This document shows, in pieces, positions 50,201 through 63,582 of a DNA stretch of 64,000 bases; position 1 is the first letter of the stretch, and the number at the start of each line of letters is the position of its first letter. The stretch comes from Epiperipatus broadwayi. Taxonomy: Eukaryota > Onychophora > Udeonychophora > Euonychophora > Peripatidae. Position numbers and translations under genes: made by a program. The stretch is from contig JAQFVV010012400.1 of the NCBI GenBank assembly GCA_028023455.1, positions 11,849,748 through 11,913,747 of the forward strand. Reading direction: 5' to 3'. The notes under the pieces were generated by a model. That model saw only the letters and a program-made list of their open reading frames with translations, had not been told where the DNA came from and searched no databases.

Positions 50201-53200
50201 ATATAGGAAATAATTTTGGAAAAATTATATATAATTTTGGAGAAATTGTATCATATTATAGCTTTTACTATCAATATATAGTATATTAAAAATTATCCAA
50301 TAATATTGCTAGAAATATAATTGAGATTTTTTATAAGGAAAATATCATTTCATTTGAAATAGTGGAGTTTCATCACATCAAAAAATAATAATAATAATTC
50401 AGAAAACAGTTTAGGTCCTGAAGCAAATAATGATTAATATGTCTAGCATTCACAGAATATTATATTGTCATTGTGAAGCCAATTTTCTTAAAACAAGATA
50501 TAAGACATGGCTCTATTTCTTCATTCAAACTGATACTCATTCTTACAGTGTCATTCTGTTTGCACTGAAGTGGAAGGATTGCATTATTTATCATATAATA
50601 ATTTGACTTTATCTAATAATTATTTGTTTAAACCACCCTTGAATTTTGTAGAAGGCAAGCGATTTCACAATGTTTAGAATGACATTGAACGTGTACAAAA
50701 TTGTATATTTAGCAATAAGTTAAATATTTTTTTCAAAAATAGAATTAGTAATGTTTTCAGAACATTGATATAAATATATTGCATTCCAGTTCTTTACATT
50801 GGGAAAAAAGTATGAAAAATATTTTAATTTTATTGCAAATTTATATATTTATATTTTGTTAAAAATAAATATCTTTTATAATTAGCAAGACAAAGAAGTA
50901 TAAATGGTAAAAATTAATTTTGTGATAACTATACAAATATGTTATCCATAAATATATTGATGTTAGTTCTTTATTTTATTTATTTAATATCTTGCTGCTG
51001 CTTTTATTTTTTTCTACTATAAATTTTCTGAAAGATTTCAGTATTTTGACTAATTGTAATTCTTCATTATATTATATTCTTAGCCATACACTCACAAGGA
51101 AAGCAATCAATAATGTCCCTTTTTAGAATAGGTTTGTGGTTATTTTATATGTACATTAAAAAAAAAAAAAAGAAACTCTTAACAATAACAAATTTAATAT
51201 CATCATATCTAGCAGGTTAGAAATTTGAATCTACTAATATATTTTCAGAATATTCCATAGTATCTTTAAATGAAATTATTTCATTGCTTTTATGCTACTT
51301 TGATAGGGAATTCATAATTTGCTTTCATATAATATACTTGCCAAAATAATAATTCATGTACAATTAATTTAGTCAAAGTAACTACATCATTACAATAAAA
51401 TATTGTATCTTCTAACTTGTTAACTGCAGCAGTATCTCATTGAAGTTTATTACACATCAGCAATCCCTCCACTTTTGCTAAAAAGCTGCAAATCACTTTT
51501 AATTTAAAGAAGATTGTGAGTGTTGGAAGAAAAATTGCCTAATATTAAAATGGATATTATAGAACTTTATGAAATTAAAAGAAGAGATTAAAAGATTGAT
51601 TTAAAAAATGAACATGTACTTTAAAAATATAAATATTGAAAACACAAATGGAGTAGAATTTGTAAAAAACAACATTGTGGAAATTGATGGAAGATCTGAT
51701 ATTGATAAAATTAGTTATTCAACTTAATGGAAGGTATTAAATGCAGATAATTCGGGTTTATCCTCTAACAAATTCTCATTATGATGAAGAAATAGATTTT
51801 TATTTAGGTATACAGAATGTTTTTGATCAGACCAGACATTTTAAAATTGTGATGAAAAATTTTAAGCAATGTGTGTCTGTTTTTAATATTGTAAATCAAT
51901 ACTAAACACATAATGAAAATAATAATAATCTTTGCATATTAATAAAGTATTGTGAATGTGAAAAATTTATAATCCAAGTATTGCTTTTATTTGAATATTA
52001 TTTATAAAAGTTGTCTTTAATGATATATCCATCTTATAGACTAATTTACAATTGGAGAAGGATTTTCATCTTGATGAAATTAAACATATAATACACTAAT
52101 GCTTCTTTCTAAAATGTTTTTTTTATTTTTACTGTCATCCCACAATCTTTTTGATCAATAAAGCATATTGATTTTTGTTAATAAGATTTAATCTCTGGTT
52201 TTTGGAGATGATTACAAGCAACATTTCTTTAGACCAAAAAAAAAAAAGCTAATAAGCTGTAACTTTATTAGTAGTGAAATGAAATAATTCCAATTTTCTT
52301 TTAACTACTATGATTTCATTATTTAGATTATATTTTGACTGTGATTGAAACTTTTGAGCTCAGATTTATACGTTTTAATTTCTCCGAGTAGTTTAACAAA
52401 ATGAATTGTGACTAATTAGTGCAGGAATGAAGACATCTGGGATATAGTTTTGGACAAAGGTATGATGGTAAAACAATTGAATTTGGAAAAAAAGATATTA
52501 TATATGAATATTATATATTAAACATTTATTGAAAGAATAGTTTTGAAAATAAACTCATATGTTATTTCAAGCTATTGTAGTTTGATGGTGCTATGGCATG
52601 GGTTATATATTTCTCATATATAAGTTTATATATATCTATATTTTTCTTGCATCAGCCAATTTGCCTTTAGATATCCTTAGTCTTGCTCCCTGACCATTAC
52701 AATATATATATATATGTTTTCCATATGCTGTCAATATAAAATATACGTCCCTTCTCTTTGTCAAACTGCTTTTAAATACAAAACAATTATATACTTGCAA
52801 TTCTAGATCTTAATTAGAGAGTAGCTCAATAACTCAAAGTAATGTATTAAATAAAACATTGTTTACATCTGCTGTGAATTGAAACTTGGTTCTGAATTAT
52901 GTAATTTGTCAGAAAGCTAATTACTTTAAGATGTGGGATTGCAAGTATAAGTGATCATTTCATACTTGGTCTTCTGTAAAGGGAAGAGATAGCATATGGA
53001 AAAGAAAATCATTTCTGTTGTCTTATATTTAATTTGCAAATATTGTATTTATTAATAATTGCACACGTACACCTATGTATATATGTATGTTCATGAACAA
53101 GGAAGTACAATAATATTTATTCATTCGATTAGTAAACGATTTATTTAAAAAAATATCACATTATTGCAATAAATTCCAACAGCTTTTTATTATAAACTTG

Positions 53201-53471
53201 TATTTGTATTTTAATTTTTTATGAACAATATTAACAGTATTTAATAGTTATTCTGTAACTGATGATAAATAAGTTATTAATAAAGTTGAAATATTATCCA
53301 TTGATTTTATAATGAATTAAATAATCATATTTGTCAGTACACCAATTTAAAAAAAAAAAGAAACGATTTAACAATTTATTCTTAACAATAAATTTTAAAT
53401 TTGAGACTAAAAAAAATATTACATTGTTAATAGTTTGTAAAGATTTTATTTTTTTCTTTCTGATTTTGCAG
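47210..53471 (+). other. ATP6V0A1: Intron (6.3 kb)
   Basis: AT-rich sequence throughout, with no protein remnant I can name. A small GC-richer island lies at about 49590-49690 (gcttcgggcctg and gtcgcagcgccatctg). A degenerate repeat at about 51930-52090 is similar to 53755-53935 in the next intron. Confidence 0.85.
51930..52090 (+). repeat. Diverged repeat shared with the next intron, copy 1
   Basis: Shares attgtgaatgt, ttaatgatatatccatctta, tagact(a/t)atttacaa(t/a)tgga and gattttca(t/a)cttgat(g/a)aa in the same order and spacing with 53755-53935, on the other side of exon 7. Non-coding. Confidence 0.7.
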
Positions 53472-53703
53472 ATACTTCAAGAGACCTCTTAATATTTATT
53501 GTGAATTTATTCCACAAATTTTATTTTTACTAAGTATTTTTGGCTACTTAATTGTGATCATTTTTTACAAATGGGTTAATTTTAACCATACTAAAGCTGG
53601 TTGTGCACCTAGTTTGCTTATTACTCTAATCAACATGTGTCTTTTTAAATATCCTACTCCAACAGCAAGCACATGTTATCTTAATCCTCTTTACACTGGC
53701 CAG
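53472..53703 (+). CDS. ATP6V0A1: V-ATPase subunit a, exon 7 (fifth membrane helix and loop)
   Basis: After completing Thr, encodes YFKRPLNIYCEFIPQILFLL, then SIFGYLIVIIFYKWVNFN, then CAPSLLITLINMCLFKY and LNPLYTGQ. IPq..F....FgYl...i.yKW is the fifth membrane helix. APSlLI.fINM.Lf and ly.GQ are conserved in the luminal segment that follows. The acceptor is tttgcag ending at 53471 and the donor gtaaga at 53704, phase 0. The longest exon in the window. Confidence 0.95.
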
Positions 53704-53754
53704 GTAAGATTTTTTTTTTTTTACTAATGAAAATAATAAAAATAATCTTCTCAT

Positions 53755-53935
53755 AATAAATGAAATAATATATTGTGAATGTATAAATTTCATTCTTTAA
53801 AGTATAATCGAAATATTTCTTTTGTTTGAATAATATTGATAAAATTTCTTTTAATGATATATCCATCTTATAGACTTATTTACAAATGGATAGAGATTTT
53901 CAACTTGATAAAGTTAAAATCAAATCATTGTAATG
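53755..53935 (+). repeat. Diverged repeat shared with the previous intron, copy 2
   Basis: The counterpart of 51930-52090, with the same phrases in the same order and many point differences. The pair flanks exon 7 in direct orientation. Confidence 0.7.
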
Positions 53936-53938
53936 TTA

Positions 53939-54260
53939 AATAATAGAGATAAAAAAAAAAAATCATATTAAATCCTTTTATTGACTGTACACTAAAAAGA
54001 AATAAAATAATTGTTTCTTCAACCACAATTGGAGTTTTTAGATATGACTTGAAATAAAAAGTATGGGAGAGAGTCCAGAAATTAATTAAGTCAATTCCTT
54101 ATTATAAAAAATAGAGATTGACTTAATTCATTTCTGGACTCCCATACTTTTATTTCAAATGAAATCTAAAAACCCCAATTGTGGTTGAAGAAACAATTAT
54201 TTTTTTAATACACAGTTAATATAAGCATTTAATATTAAAAAAAAATTTTATCTCTTATTT
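53939..54260. mobile_element. Foldback element (about 322 bp)
   Basis: The core arms 54007-54098 and 54104-54198 are nearly perfect reverse complements: attgtttcttcaaccacaat against attgtggttgaagaaacaat, and agtatgggag against ctcccatact. Outside them, looser pairing continues to aatagagataaa on the left and atctcttatt on the right. There is no coding content; MITE-like. Confidence 0.8.
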
Positions 54261-57200
54261 TTCACAGTAAATGAAAATGTAAAACTATATTATACCATGG
54301 GCAAAATTATAACCTCAAAAGGAATATTAAAGTTAGACATTAAATAAGTATTAGACTAAGCTCAGGGTTTTCTGATAATATGATCTATGATAATGGGTAA
54401 TAATATTATAAATACTCTAATTATATAATTAAAAATAAATTTTAAGAGGAGAAAAATCCTCAACTCACTCTTACAAACTATAAAAGCTCTCAATATTTAC
54501 AGCATAAACCATAGAGTAGTTAGATTATAATATAATCTCTTTTCTCATAATACATTTTTTTATTATACTCCCCCTCCAATATATAATCATACACTTTATA
54601 GTTACTATTCCAACATCATATTTCCATGATCAGATTTACAGTTCAAGATTTAGATAAAAATAAAAAATAATCATGTTCTTTAAATCTTATTTGTCAATTT
54701 GCACCACTTTTATTTTCATAATAATTTCTTTTACATAAAATATAGTTTCTTCTTATTAAATTATGATATTAAGATTTCAGACTTCATTAGAAATGTTCTT
54801 AGTATTAAATTTCTCTGTCTTTATTTACTTATACATTGTTAATCAAATGAATAGTATCCTAGTGAAAGGTGTGAAGAGACGGTACATTTATTCCAAAGTT
54901 AATATCTACCTATTATACAAGAATAATAATAATGAATTTTAATAGCAAAATATTTTTATTAAAATAAAATGCACTAAAAACTCTTAATTTTGTAGCCATT
55001 CAGAATATTCCATTAACAAACTTAAACCATTATTTCTTAAATGAAGCAGATAATATTCAATTATAAGAGCAGTCTTTTAAATAATTATAGTTAAAAATAT
55101 AGTGATCAATAAAATCTTAAGGAAAGAATAAATATTTTATTCTTTAGATGCATTTTCAGCGTCTGTAAATCTTTATGACTAAGTGATTTATTATCTCTAA
55201 TTTATGTGACTATATCTTGAATAATCGGAATGAAATATAATTACATTATGAGTTATACAATGTTTAGATGTCTGCATAAATGATTTGTGAATAAAATATC
55301 AGTGAGACTTTAAAACAAGATTTAACAATAAAATATAACATTTATTTACAATAAACAATTTAACAACAATAACATAATAGGAAATCTATAAAATTTAAGA
55401 GCTCTGTTTTAAAAATAATACAATGCACTTTTCCCCATTCCAAAACTTATAGCTTAAATTTACATTAAAAAAAGTTAACTATTGTTTATTTCAGGGACCG
55501 ATGTATACCTCCTAAATACAGACATTACTACAAGAAATTTCACTTTTCTTAATTAATAAAATTTAAATTATTGCATTATTACAAAAACTTTTCTACCTTC
55601 TTAACTGATAAATTTTATTAACGTAAACATTATTTCACTTGTTCTAGATCTTCCTAATTTTACTAACTTATTCATTATTTTAATAATTCTATAGCTTTCT
55701 AATTGATGAAGCTTTTATTTAACCTATGAATTATTTCAAAAAGTTCAACATTCTATACAATCACACCATTATATTGTTCCAAACAATGAGTAAACCTAAT
55801 TATTATTTGTCTTATTAATCCAGCGGTGATTTGCTACTGGATGATGATGATGATGATGTATATTACTTATTTAGACTAAGAAATAAAATTTTAAAATTTT
55901 GAATAAAATAATTTTCAGTTTTATCTCGTGCTGGCAAAGTACAGCAAAACAGATTTATACATTAGGACCATCTCTATCTACACAGAATAGTCAAAAGTGC
56001 ACCTGAAGAAAAGTTGACACTTTCCAAAAGCAAACAACTATATCAATTGCCAAAATAATAAAAGATGTATAATACATTATATGCGGTTGCAATATAAAAT
56101 ATGATATTTCCGAGGGAAAAGATAAACAAAGACAATGAACTTATGATGGAATGAACACAAAATATACAACTACATTCTGAGGACAAAAAAATATGCAAGG
56201 ACTTTGTCTCTGAACATATAAGAAAGGTGGGAATGAACTATCACAAATATTAGGAAGAGTAAGAGTTACTTCAAACAAAGCATTTATACAAGTATGAAAT
56301 ACAAGATTACATACTACTCAATGAAAATATCAATGACAAGATAGAGACCAGACTCACATTTCTTTATAAAATATGTGGGCTATTTAAATAAATATCATCA
56401 AGAAAGAGGTAAGCCTTCTATCCCCTGGAAACATAAATTGGCAAGATAATCTTATAGCAAATACACGAGAGAAACTAATTCTAATCTCTTAATAAACATA
56501 TTAATTATTAGTTGATGTATAAAACCGTTATGATAACTATTTTGTCAAATCTAATTTATAGCCATAAATAAATAAAATAATATACAATATCTTTTCATAG
56601 TTTGCATATAAGTATTTACTAAAATAGACAAATTTTACTCACAACAGGGAACAAAGCAATAGTTTTAAAATGATAATACCAAAATCATTATCTAGAATAT
56701 AAAATAGTTATTATTATGTGAATATCTGAATATTACCTTCAACCATAATGCACAAAATATACTAACGCAAGAATACATAAAATCAGCAAACAATAAATTA
56801 TAACTACACAAAATTATAATTCTAAATTATTACCCCTTAATCAAAAATTTTAAAAATATTAAAGTTCTTTATCTTGGAGTTTGCTGGAAGATAGTTTTGC
56901 AAGTATATTTTTTCTCCATTGGCAGTAAAAACAATCTGAAATAGATGGATAGCATTGAAAGTTATTTTAGAAGAGTCCCTTAAACAGCAACATACACAAG
57001 TACATTTAATAATGATCACTTTATTTCACAAACTCTTTAAACATATAAGCAAGTTCAGTTCCAGTAATGCATATTTCAATATTAAGCTGTTTTTTTATTT
57101 ACTCATTAAAAATTATATTCAATATAAAGGTCCAATATTAAATATTTCTTTCTAAAGTTAAGCAGGTTTCTTTCCAGAGAAAAAGAGTAGGTTTACATAT

Positions 57201-59239
57201 TCATAAGTCATAAATATATGATAAATAAGTTTTATTAGAATTAATGGTATTTAATTTTTAACCATAATATATTTCCTTTTGTTCAGTTTTATTTTAAAGT
57301 ATAAAGTTGAATTATAAATGAGTGATTTTTTTCTATTTTTCATCAGAGGCAACAAATAACTAACTGCTAATACCAATTAAAATGTCATTTTTAATTTTAA
57401 CATAAACAGTTCAAATCTTGAATTAATAGTTCATTTATAAAATACATGTGTCTAAGATAATCTCTTCATCACAGAATACTGAAAAGTATTATTACTATTA
57501 TTTTTTAGATAATAAAATACACATTTTTTTTTATTAACGAGCTGTCATAAAGCTTCCAGTGATTTTATTTTCTAAGATATAAGTAATGTTATATTTATCA
57601 TAAAGTTCATTGCAACTATGAAATATAAAATAATGAAGGATTCTTACGTGAGCAATACAAGCTATTGACAATTTCCACGATGTATTAGTTTCCAATAAAT
57701 ATACTTGATCTATTACAAATGAGCAATTGTTTAACATTTTCAATTCATTGCTTTTCCTCCTCTTTAAATAATGTTAACTTTTGGATTTCTAGTGACTTCT
57801 GTTTAAAATTTTGTTGTTAAGGTTTTTAAGGATGCATGTTTTTTTTTTAAAATAAATAATTTTTAAAAAATTATTACTTATAATTAGTTCTATAGTTGAG
57901 AAATTTTGAAATTTCTTTTTTCTTTGCTAGTGAAGTTTAGTTGTTTTTGTAGTTCAGTAGAAGCATTGCATGTGCATGTGTATAGCTTTTTATATATCTA
58001 CTTATGATACTCTATTTGATTGACAGAAAAACGTCTTTACAATTTCTTTTCAATTTTTCTACCTTAAGGTTAAAGATTAATTTAGTATCTGGGGCGTTAA
58101 GCTAAAAATAGAGACTTCTTTATATATTTTCTAGACATTTTAATTAAGACATGCTGTCTGAAATAATTATTTTAAAAGAATAAAATTCAATGAAAGAAAA
58201 TATTACTTTTTTAAAAAAAAATATTACATCCATTTTTCCTTTTTTTTTTTATTTATTTATTCATAGGCTGTATTACATAAATAAATTAAGAATTTCACTA
58301 ATATTTAATTTAATATTTTAATTAAAGATATTTAAAGATGATATTCATCATTAGAAAACAAGGAAGTGTAAACTAAAATTAATAAATATAAGAACAGTCA
58401 TACACATGAACATTGAAGTTATTTCAATTGAAAATTAACAACTCTTTTAAATAATAAACCAATTTTTTTTGTCTTTTAAGTTAACTAACCTAGCTTTATC
58501 TATTTATTTTTAATTTAAACTAAATTCTTTATTATAAGTATGAAAATTCGACATTAACATCTATTATTAAACTTAGACCTAATTACTATTACTACTTATT
58601 TAAACACTAAAATTTGAGTTACCAAAAGATTATATTAAAGCAATCTTGACTTTTTAGTACTAATTTCTTATTAAATTGAAAACTACATCTTTGGATTAAA
58701 CACTTAAAATTACTTCAACCATAGATAAGTTTAAATTAATATACTAAAATATTAAAATGGACTTCATTTATGTTCAGGATTTACAAAATACTTTAAATAA
58801 TTTATAATTTAAATTGCCATATATTAATAAAACTATAATAAAGTTAATGTACAATAAATAAGTTAATGAAAAATTTTCTCATAATTTTTTTTGTACTTTA
58901 ATGCATTAAATAATTAAAAATCTAGCTTCACTGGCAAAATCAAAGGTTACAATATATATTACTATATATTTCTGCTATAAGTTAAAGTGTATACTCCTTA
59001 TGTATACATTATATTTACTATGTGTACATAATAATACATGTGTATATATTGTAAATGAATTTCACTTGAGAGAGATAATTTTAATTTAAATCAATATTAC
59101 ACATATAGTGTATTTAAGTCATTAGATATTTGTCTACATATTTCTACAGTAAGTTAAAATATATACTCTTGATATATATATATTATATTTAGTATGAATT
59201 GATAGTATTATTTCCAGGAGCTTTGATGTAATAAAAATA

Positions 59240-59295
59240 TACCAGCTAACCAGCTGATGTTTCACTACAATAAGTACTTTCCTCAGAGCTTCTTT
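59240..59295 (-). ncRNA. Type I hammerhead ribozyme candidate beside PLE remnant
   Basis: On the - strand: agct, ctgagga, then an agtac ... gtagt stem II (4 of 5 pairs, one G-G), then gaaac, atcagctg, gtt with cleavage expected after the last T, then agct. The two agct strands pair exactly as stem I right at the core. Stem III is only ac/gt. It lies about 65 bp beyond the stop codon of the - strand PLE at 59358-60213 and on the same strand, which is where PLE hammerheads are known to occur. The stem II mismatch suggests decay. Confidence 0.55.
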
Positions 59296-59357
59296 CTCAA
59301 ATCATAAGAATGTATGTGGTGAAATTTAAAATGGCTATTTTTTTCCATTGTTGTTTT

Positions 59358-60213
59358 CTACTCATTCTCAAATTCTATTGGTTGAGGAGCTTTAAAAAGT
59401 ATTTTATCCTCCAATAGCTTTTTTCAAATAGTGTTAATTTTATTTAATTCATACTTTTCATTTATGCTCTTAGGCCTTTTAAAACAATAGCTTCCCTTAG
59501 CAGTCTCTGGTCATATATTGTTCAGTTTTTAGACAGAATATGTTTTACTAAAATTGATTTAATGGTTAGTTAATTTAATATGTGAATAAATGGCTAATGA
59601 ATTAGATTTTTCCCTCATTGCCAAAATGTGTTTTTCCTTTATTATGTTTATTCTATGATTGGTGTGTTTAGTGTATTAATGCAAACAAATTCCACATGGA
59701 ATTTCATATACACCATGATACTCCAAAGGAATTTTATCTTTAGGGTGTGGAAATACTTCATGAGTTTTTTCAAATGTAGTATAAATTGTGTGGATATTAT
59801 TTTTCTTTAAAATATTATCAATTTTTTCAGTTACTCCCTTTATATATGGCAGAACAGTCTTAATTTTTGAAGTACCAAAATCTTTTTTCTTATTATATAA
59901 AAAAGTTCTATTAATAATCCTGTGATCAAAATCATTAATGAAGAAGCATTTTTAGTAGCTTGGATGTCTTGGTGAAAATGATCTATCATCAGAAAGTCTC
60001 TTAGTTCTATCAAACAATGTCTTTGCCACTGAAAATAATTGTTCTGGATGATGATGAAAAGAAAAATGTAGATATCTCTCAGGTGTATTAGCTTTCTATA
60101 TATATTATGGGATAAAGAATCCTTTTTTTTTTTTCAATTAAAACATCTAAGAAGGGAAATTGGTTATTATTTTCTACTTCCATAGTAAATTTGATGTTGT
60201 GAAAAGAATTATG
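59358..60213 (-). pseudogene. Penelope-like retroelement 3' part (RT thumb, connector, GIY-YIG)
   Basis: Reading the - strand from 60213: NSFHNIKFTMEVENNNQFPF and LDVLIEKKKG (RT thumb), then a gap with stops. Next are TPERYLHFSFHHHPEQ, INRTFLYNKKKDFG and TSKIKTVLPYIKGVTEKI (connector), then LEYHGVYEIPCGIC (GIY region with Cys pair). TNHRINIIKEKHIL and SLAIYSHIKLTNH (endonuclease core) and RPKSINEKYELN run to IEFENE and a stop. Internal stops make it dead, but long stretches stay in frame, so it is younger than the copy at 19.4 kb. It represents a lineage distinct from the SYYGE copies. Confidence 0.82.
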
Positions 60214-61134
60214 TGTACATTATATATGTATAATATATTAGTAACTCAGTTTTTTATTTAAAATTGTTTGATAGTTTTATTCTTATTTGAAAACAGTTTT
60301 TAATAAAAATGATAAAGTAAATTTGTGATCATTGTTTTAAACAAGTTTTTTTTTTAAATTTTTGGAGATCATTTTAAATAATGTGAGTTTTTTAGTTTAG
60401 CTTTTTTTTACACAATCAATCAATTTTAAACAGAAAAATTAGTTAATGATTTATTATACATATACATTAAATGTGATATATATATATTAAAAGTTTAAAA
60501 TGATTAAAAGAATGTTATCAAATTGAAGGTAAAAAATATTTATTTTGTCCTCTCATGATCATTATTTAAAACAAATCAATATTCTAAGAATAATTGTTAA
60601 CTTCAATATGTGAAGTTATTGAATATTTTTAATATTTCCGCACATCCTCTATTCCACATCTATGAAACTAATAGATGTATTGAAAAGATATGTGTTTTAA
60701 ATGGATTAGGCTGGTATACTTCAGTTATTTACCACTTTTCAAGCAATTCTATTAAATTTAAATATATTAAATCTTGATTTTAAAATTTCATTCTAGCTTG
60801 AAAAAGATCAAAAATTAGCAAACATACTGATTTTCCAACTTCAATAAAAGCATTTAAAGATAGTAAAATTACAAGATTTGATAGGGTTCTTGGAAAAGTT
60901 TTAAAATATGATGTTAACTGATAATAAATTGTTTTTCTCTTCACCAGTAAAAATTGTAATTATAAATATGCGATTTTTTCGCATGCGTTAGTGAAGCTGT
61001 AATTATACTATAATGTTTAATATGCCTGCTTAGCGATTTCGAGATTTAGTATTCAAATCTCATACTCATAGCTTTACGAATGAAGATTGTTGTGATTTAT
61101 TGGACACATTTGCAAATGAGCTTGAATTTTTTAA

Positions 61135-61691
61135 TTAGTTAGTCCATTGTTTGGAGAGAGCAAAGCATGCCTCTCTTCTATTAATGGCACTGAGATCATT
61201 TGCTATGTAAAAAGCTTCTTTGACTTTTCTTTTGGCATCACTCTTCTCTGTGCAAATTATTTGGGCAGAACTGGGTTCGAATACATGGTCTGTAGCTGCT
61301 TGGTGATCCCAGTATATTGAAGTTTCTTCATTTTTATTTTTAACCCTGTTGTATGCATACCTGTGTTGGTAAATTCTTGTATTGATGTTAGCCCGAATCT
61401 CACCGTAGTAAGATGCCTGTTAGCCTAATTGAGGGTATGCTATTTTATAGACACATGAGGGGCTTAATCTTTTTATATTTTATCTTTGGAATTATTTATT
61501 AGTTGGTTAGTGTTAGGTGGTGTTCTGAAGCTAAATTTGAAATCGTTAGACAATTTTTTAACAATTTTTGAAGTTACATTAGGTATAAATGGAATTGTTA
61601 AGTATTTCATATTATCTTTAGGCTGTTTATTATTGAGGTTTCTATAAAATGTTTTTATTCTCTGATGGTTAGTACCAAAAGAAAAGTACAT
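61135..61691 (-). pseudogene. Penelope-like retroelement 3' part, SYYGE-type endonuclease
   Basis: The - strand carries the connector YLTIPFIPNVTSKIVKKL and FRTPPNTNQLINNSKDK, then, after a frame change, ASYYGEIRANINTRIYQH and RYAYNRVKNKNE. It continues with WDHQAATDHVFEP, KRKVKEAFYIANDLSAINRR and FALSKQWTN before a stop. Line by line this parallels the end of the + strand PLE at 23.7-25.3 kb (ASYYGETRASVHTRLLQHKY, NKRDTFHAISKKWQ), so the two are relatives with the same unusual SYYGE motif. The upstream RT part is missing or unrecognisable. Confidence 0.8.
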
Positions 61692-61914
61692 TTAGTATAA
61701 AAAAAGAAATGATACATTAATGTATAATCGTTTCTCTTAATTAATTTTTTTTCTTTACTTTCTCTTTCCATTTTTTTTTCTTTATAACAATAAATGCCAA
61801 GATATTTTTCTAAAATAGATATTTATACTCGTTACAAAAAAAAAAAAATTTAAATCTATTTTTTTCTATATATATATATCACTCATCATATATGGTAATC
61901 AAATAAATTAAAAC

Positions 61915-62055
61915 CAAACTTACGCAATCCGGGCCTATATTGAGCACACACCTAACTGGGGCAGTTGGTGGACATTATTAAATTCCCTTGAAACAGGATT
62001 TAAACCTGGCTACTGTTACAATATATAGACCTATTAAGTTGTGCCATCTGTTTTC
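61915..62055 (-). repeat. tRNA-derived SINE fragment
   Basis: On the - strand, tggcacaacttaatagg (A-box-like) is followed about 25 bp later by ggtttaaatcc (B-box-like). A body including ccaccaactgccccagttag, gtgtgtgctcaatataggcc and cggattgcg follows; it is GC-richer than the surroundings. The anticodon and acceptor stems are not those of a working tRNA. Confidence 0.35.
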
Positions 62056-63582
62056 AAAGATGTTTCAATTGTTACAATTTATAAAAATAGTGGGGTTACT
62101 ATTTTAATTATTATGGAGTACTTTCAGGAATTTTATTGAATAGTTTGCTACTTGTTATAGATGAGTTTTATCGAAGATTTATTTTAGAGAATCAAGAAGC
62201 ACTAGTATGATATTTTTATTGTCAAACAATTGCAAAAAAAAATATGTCATGAAAAAAGATTAATTTATACATTTCTTTTTTCATTTTGGCCCAGATATTT
62301 AATCCAGTTAATCAAAAAGAATTGTGGCAATGTTTGAAAACAACTGCCTGATATTATAAGAGGAAATGTTATTACTAATGGCAGAAAATCTGAAATATTT
62401 GAAATGGAAACATAAATTTGTACTAGCTTATACTTTTGTTTTCCATTTTTATGGCATTAAACTTTGAAATAGTTTGCAGATAGAAAATGTTATGAATTAA
62501 GCACCAAGATATAATAGAAATATAATTATAAGATTTTTTATTTGAACTGATTAAAAGAAAAAACAAGAACTTCATCTTTATTTCCAGATTTACAATAAAT
62601 TGACAGATGTGCTACTTTTTTCCAGCTTAATGTCTTGAATGCAGCCTGTAAAGAATTTAAATTTTAGTAATTAGAATTCAAAAATTCGGGCTAATTTATA
62701 AGCTAGTATTGGGAGAGAAAAAAATCTTTAGCAACTTTTGGCTTAAATAGTTTTCAGAAGGTTGAGAATGTGGATCAGTTTAAAATATCTCTGCAGCTTT
62801 TTAAAATAAAAACATAGATAGACTTCGATGGTGAATTACAGTACAGATTTGATGCCATTAGCAATTTAAAATATAGGTATTTCATTATAATGACATAATT
62901 ACTTCAATTAAATTAGTTCTATATTGGGCTTGTCTTTTGACATAACATAAATGCATTGGAAAAAATGATCTAAAAGATGTTCTAAAGAATTTGGAATGTA
63001 TGATGACATGATTGTAAGACCTTTTATTATGTTCTTCAACTTATTTGATGTGATCTTCTTGAATCTACATTTGTAGGAGTATGTCATTGATTTAGGCATA
63101 TGAAACAAATGAAGAATAATAAATTTCATAAAAAAAAGTATTTTCTGATGATTTTTCTGGGAGAGTTTTTCCACATTTATATTATAAATATTATTCAAAG
63201 ACATTCTAAAGAGATACGGTATTAATTATTTTCATTGGAAAGATATAGCTGAAAGAATACAATACAAATCTACAATAGAAGAAAAACAAAGTTTTTCAAA
63301 GAGAAAAGTTTGCTTAGAAGAAGTGTAAAAAAAAAGAACAGTATGCTATATGTAAGAGAAAAACTTAAAGGACCAATATATAATACATATGGATGTATTT
63401 GTGATTCATGATTTGATTTATATTGTAATCACAAATTTTCTTTTTAAACTTTTGTTTTCCAAGTTGTTGTTTTTTTTAATTTCTGGAGTAAGGATGGCCA
63501 TACTACACTTAAATGTGTTACATTTGTGATGTCCCTAAGTAAAGTATGATTCATCTAATTGAATAATTTATTTGTGTTGTAG

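Larger units (their letters stand above)
53704..63582 (+). other. ATP6V0A1: Intron (9.9 kb) with two PLE remnants
   Basis: Contains a diverged repeat copy (53.76 kb), a foldback (53.94 kb), a - strand PLE remnant with an adjacent hammerhead candidate (59.2-60.2 kb), a second - strand PLE remnant (61.1-61.7 kb) and a SINE-like tRNA head (61.9-62.05 kb). In 54.3-59.2 kb and 62.1-63.5 kb I see only AT-rich non-coding sequence. Confidence 0.85.
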
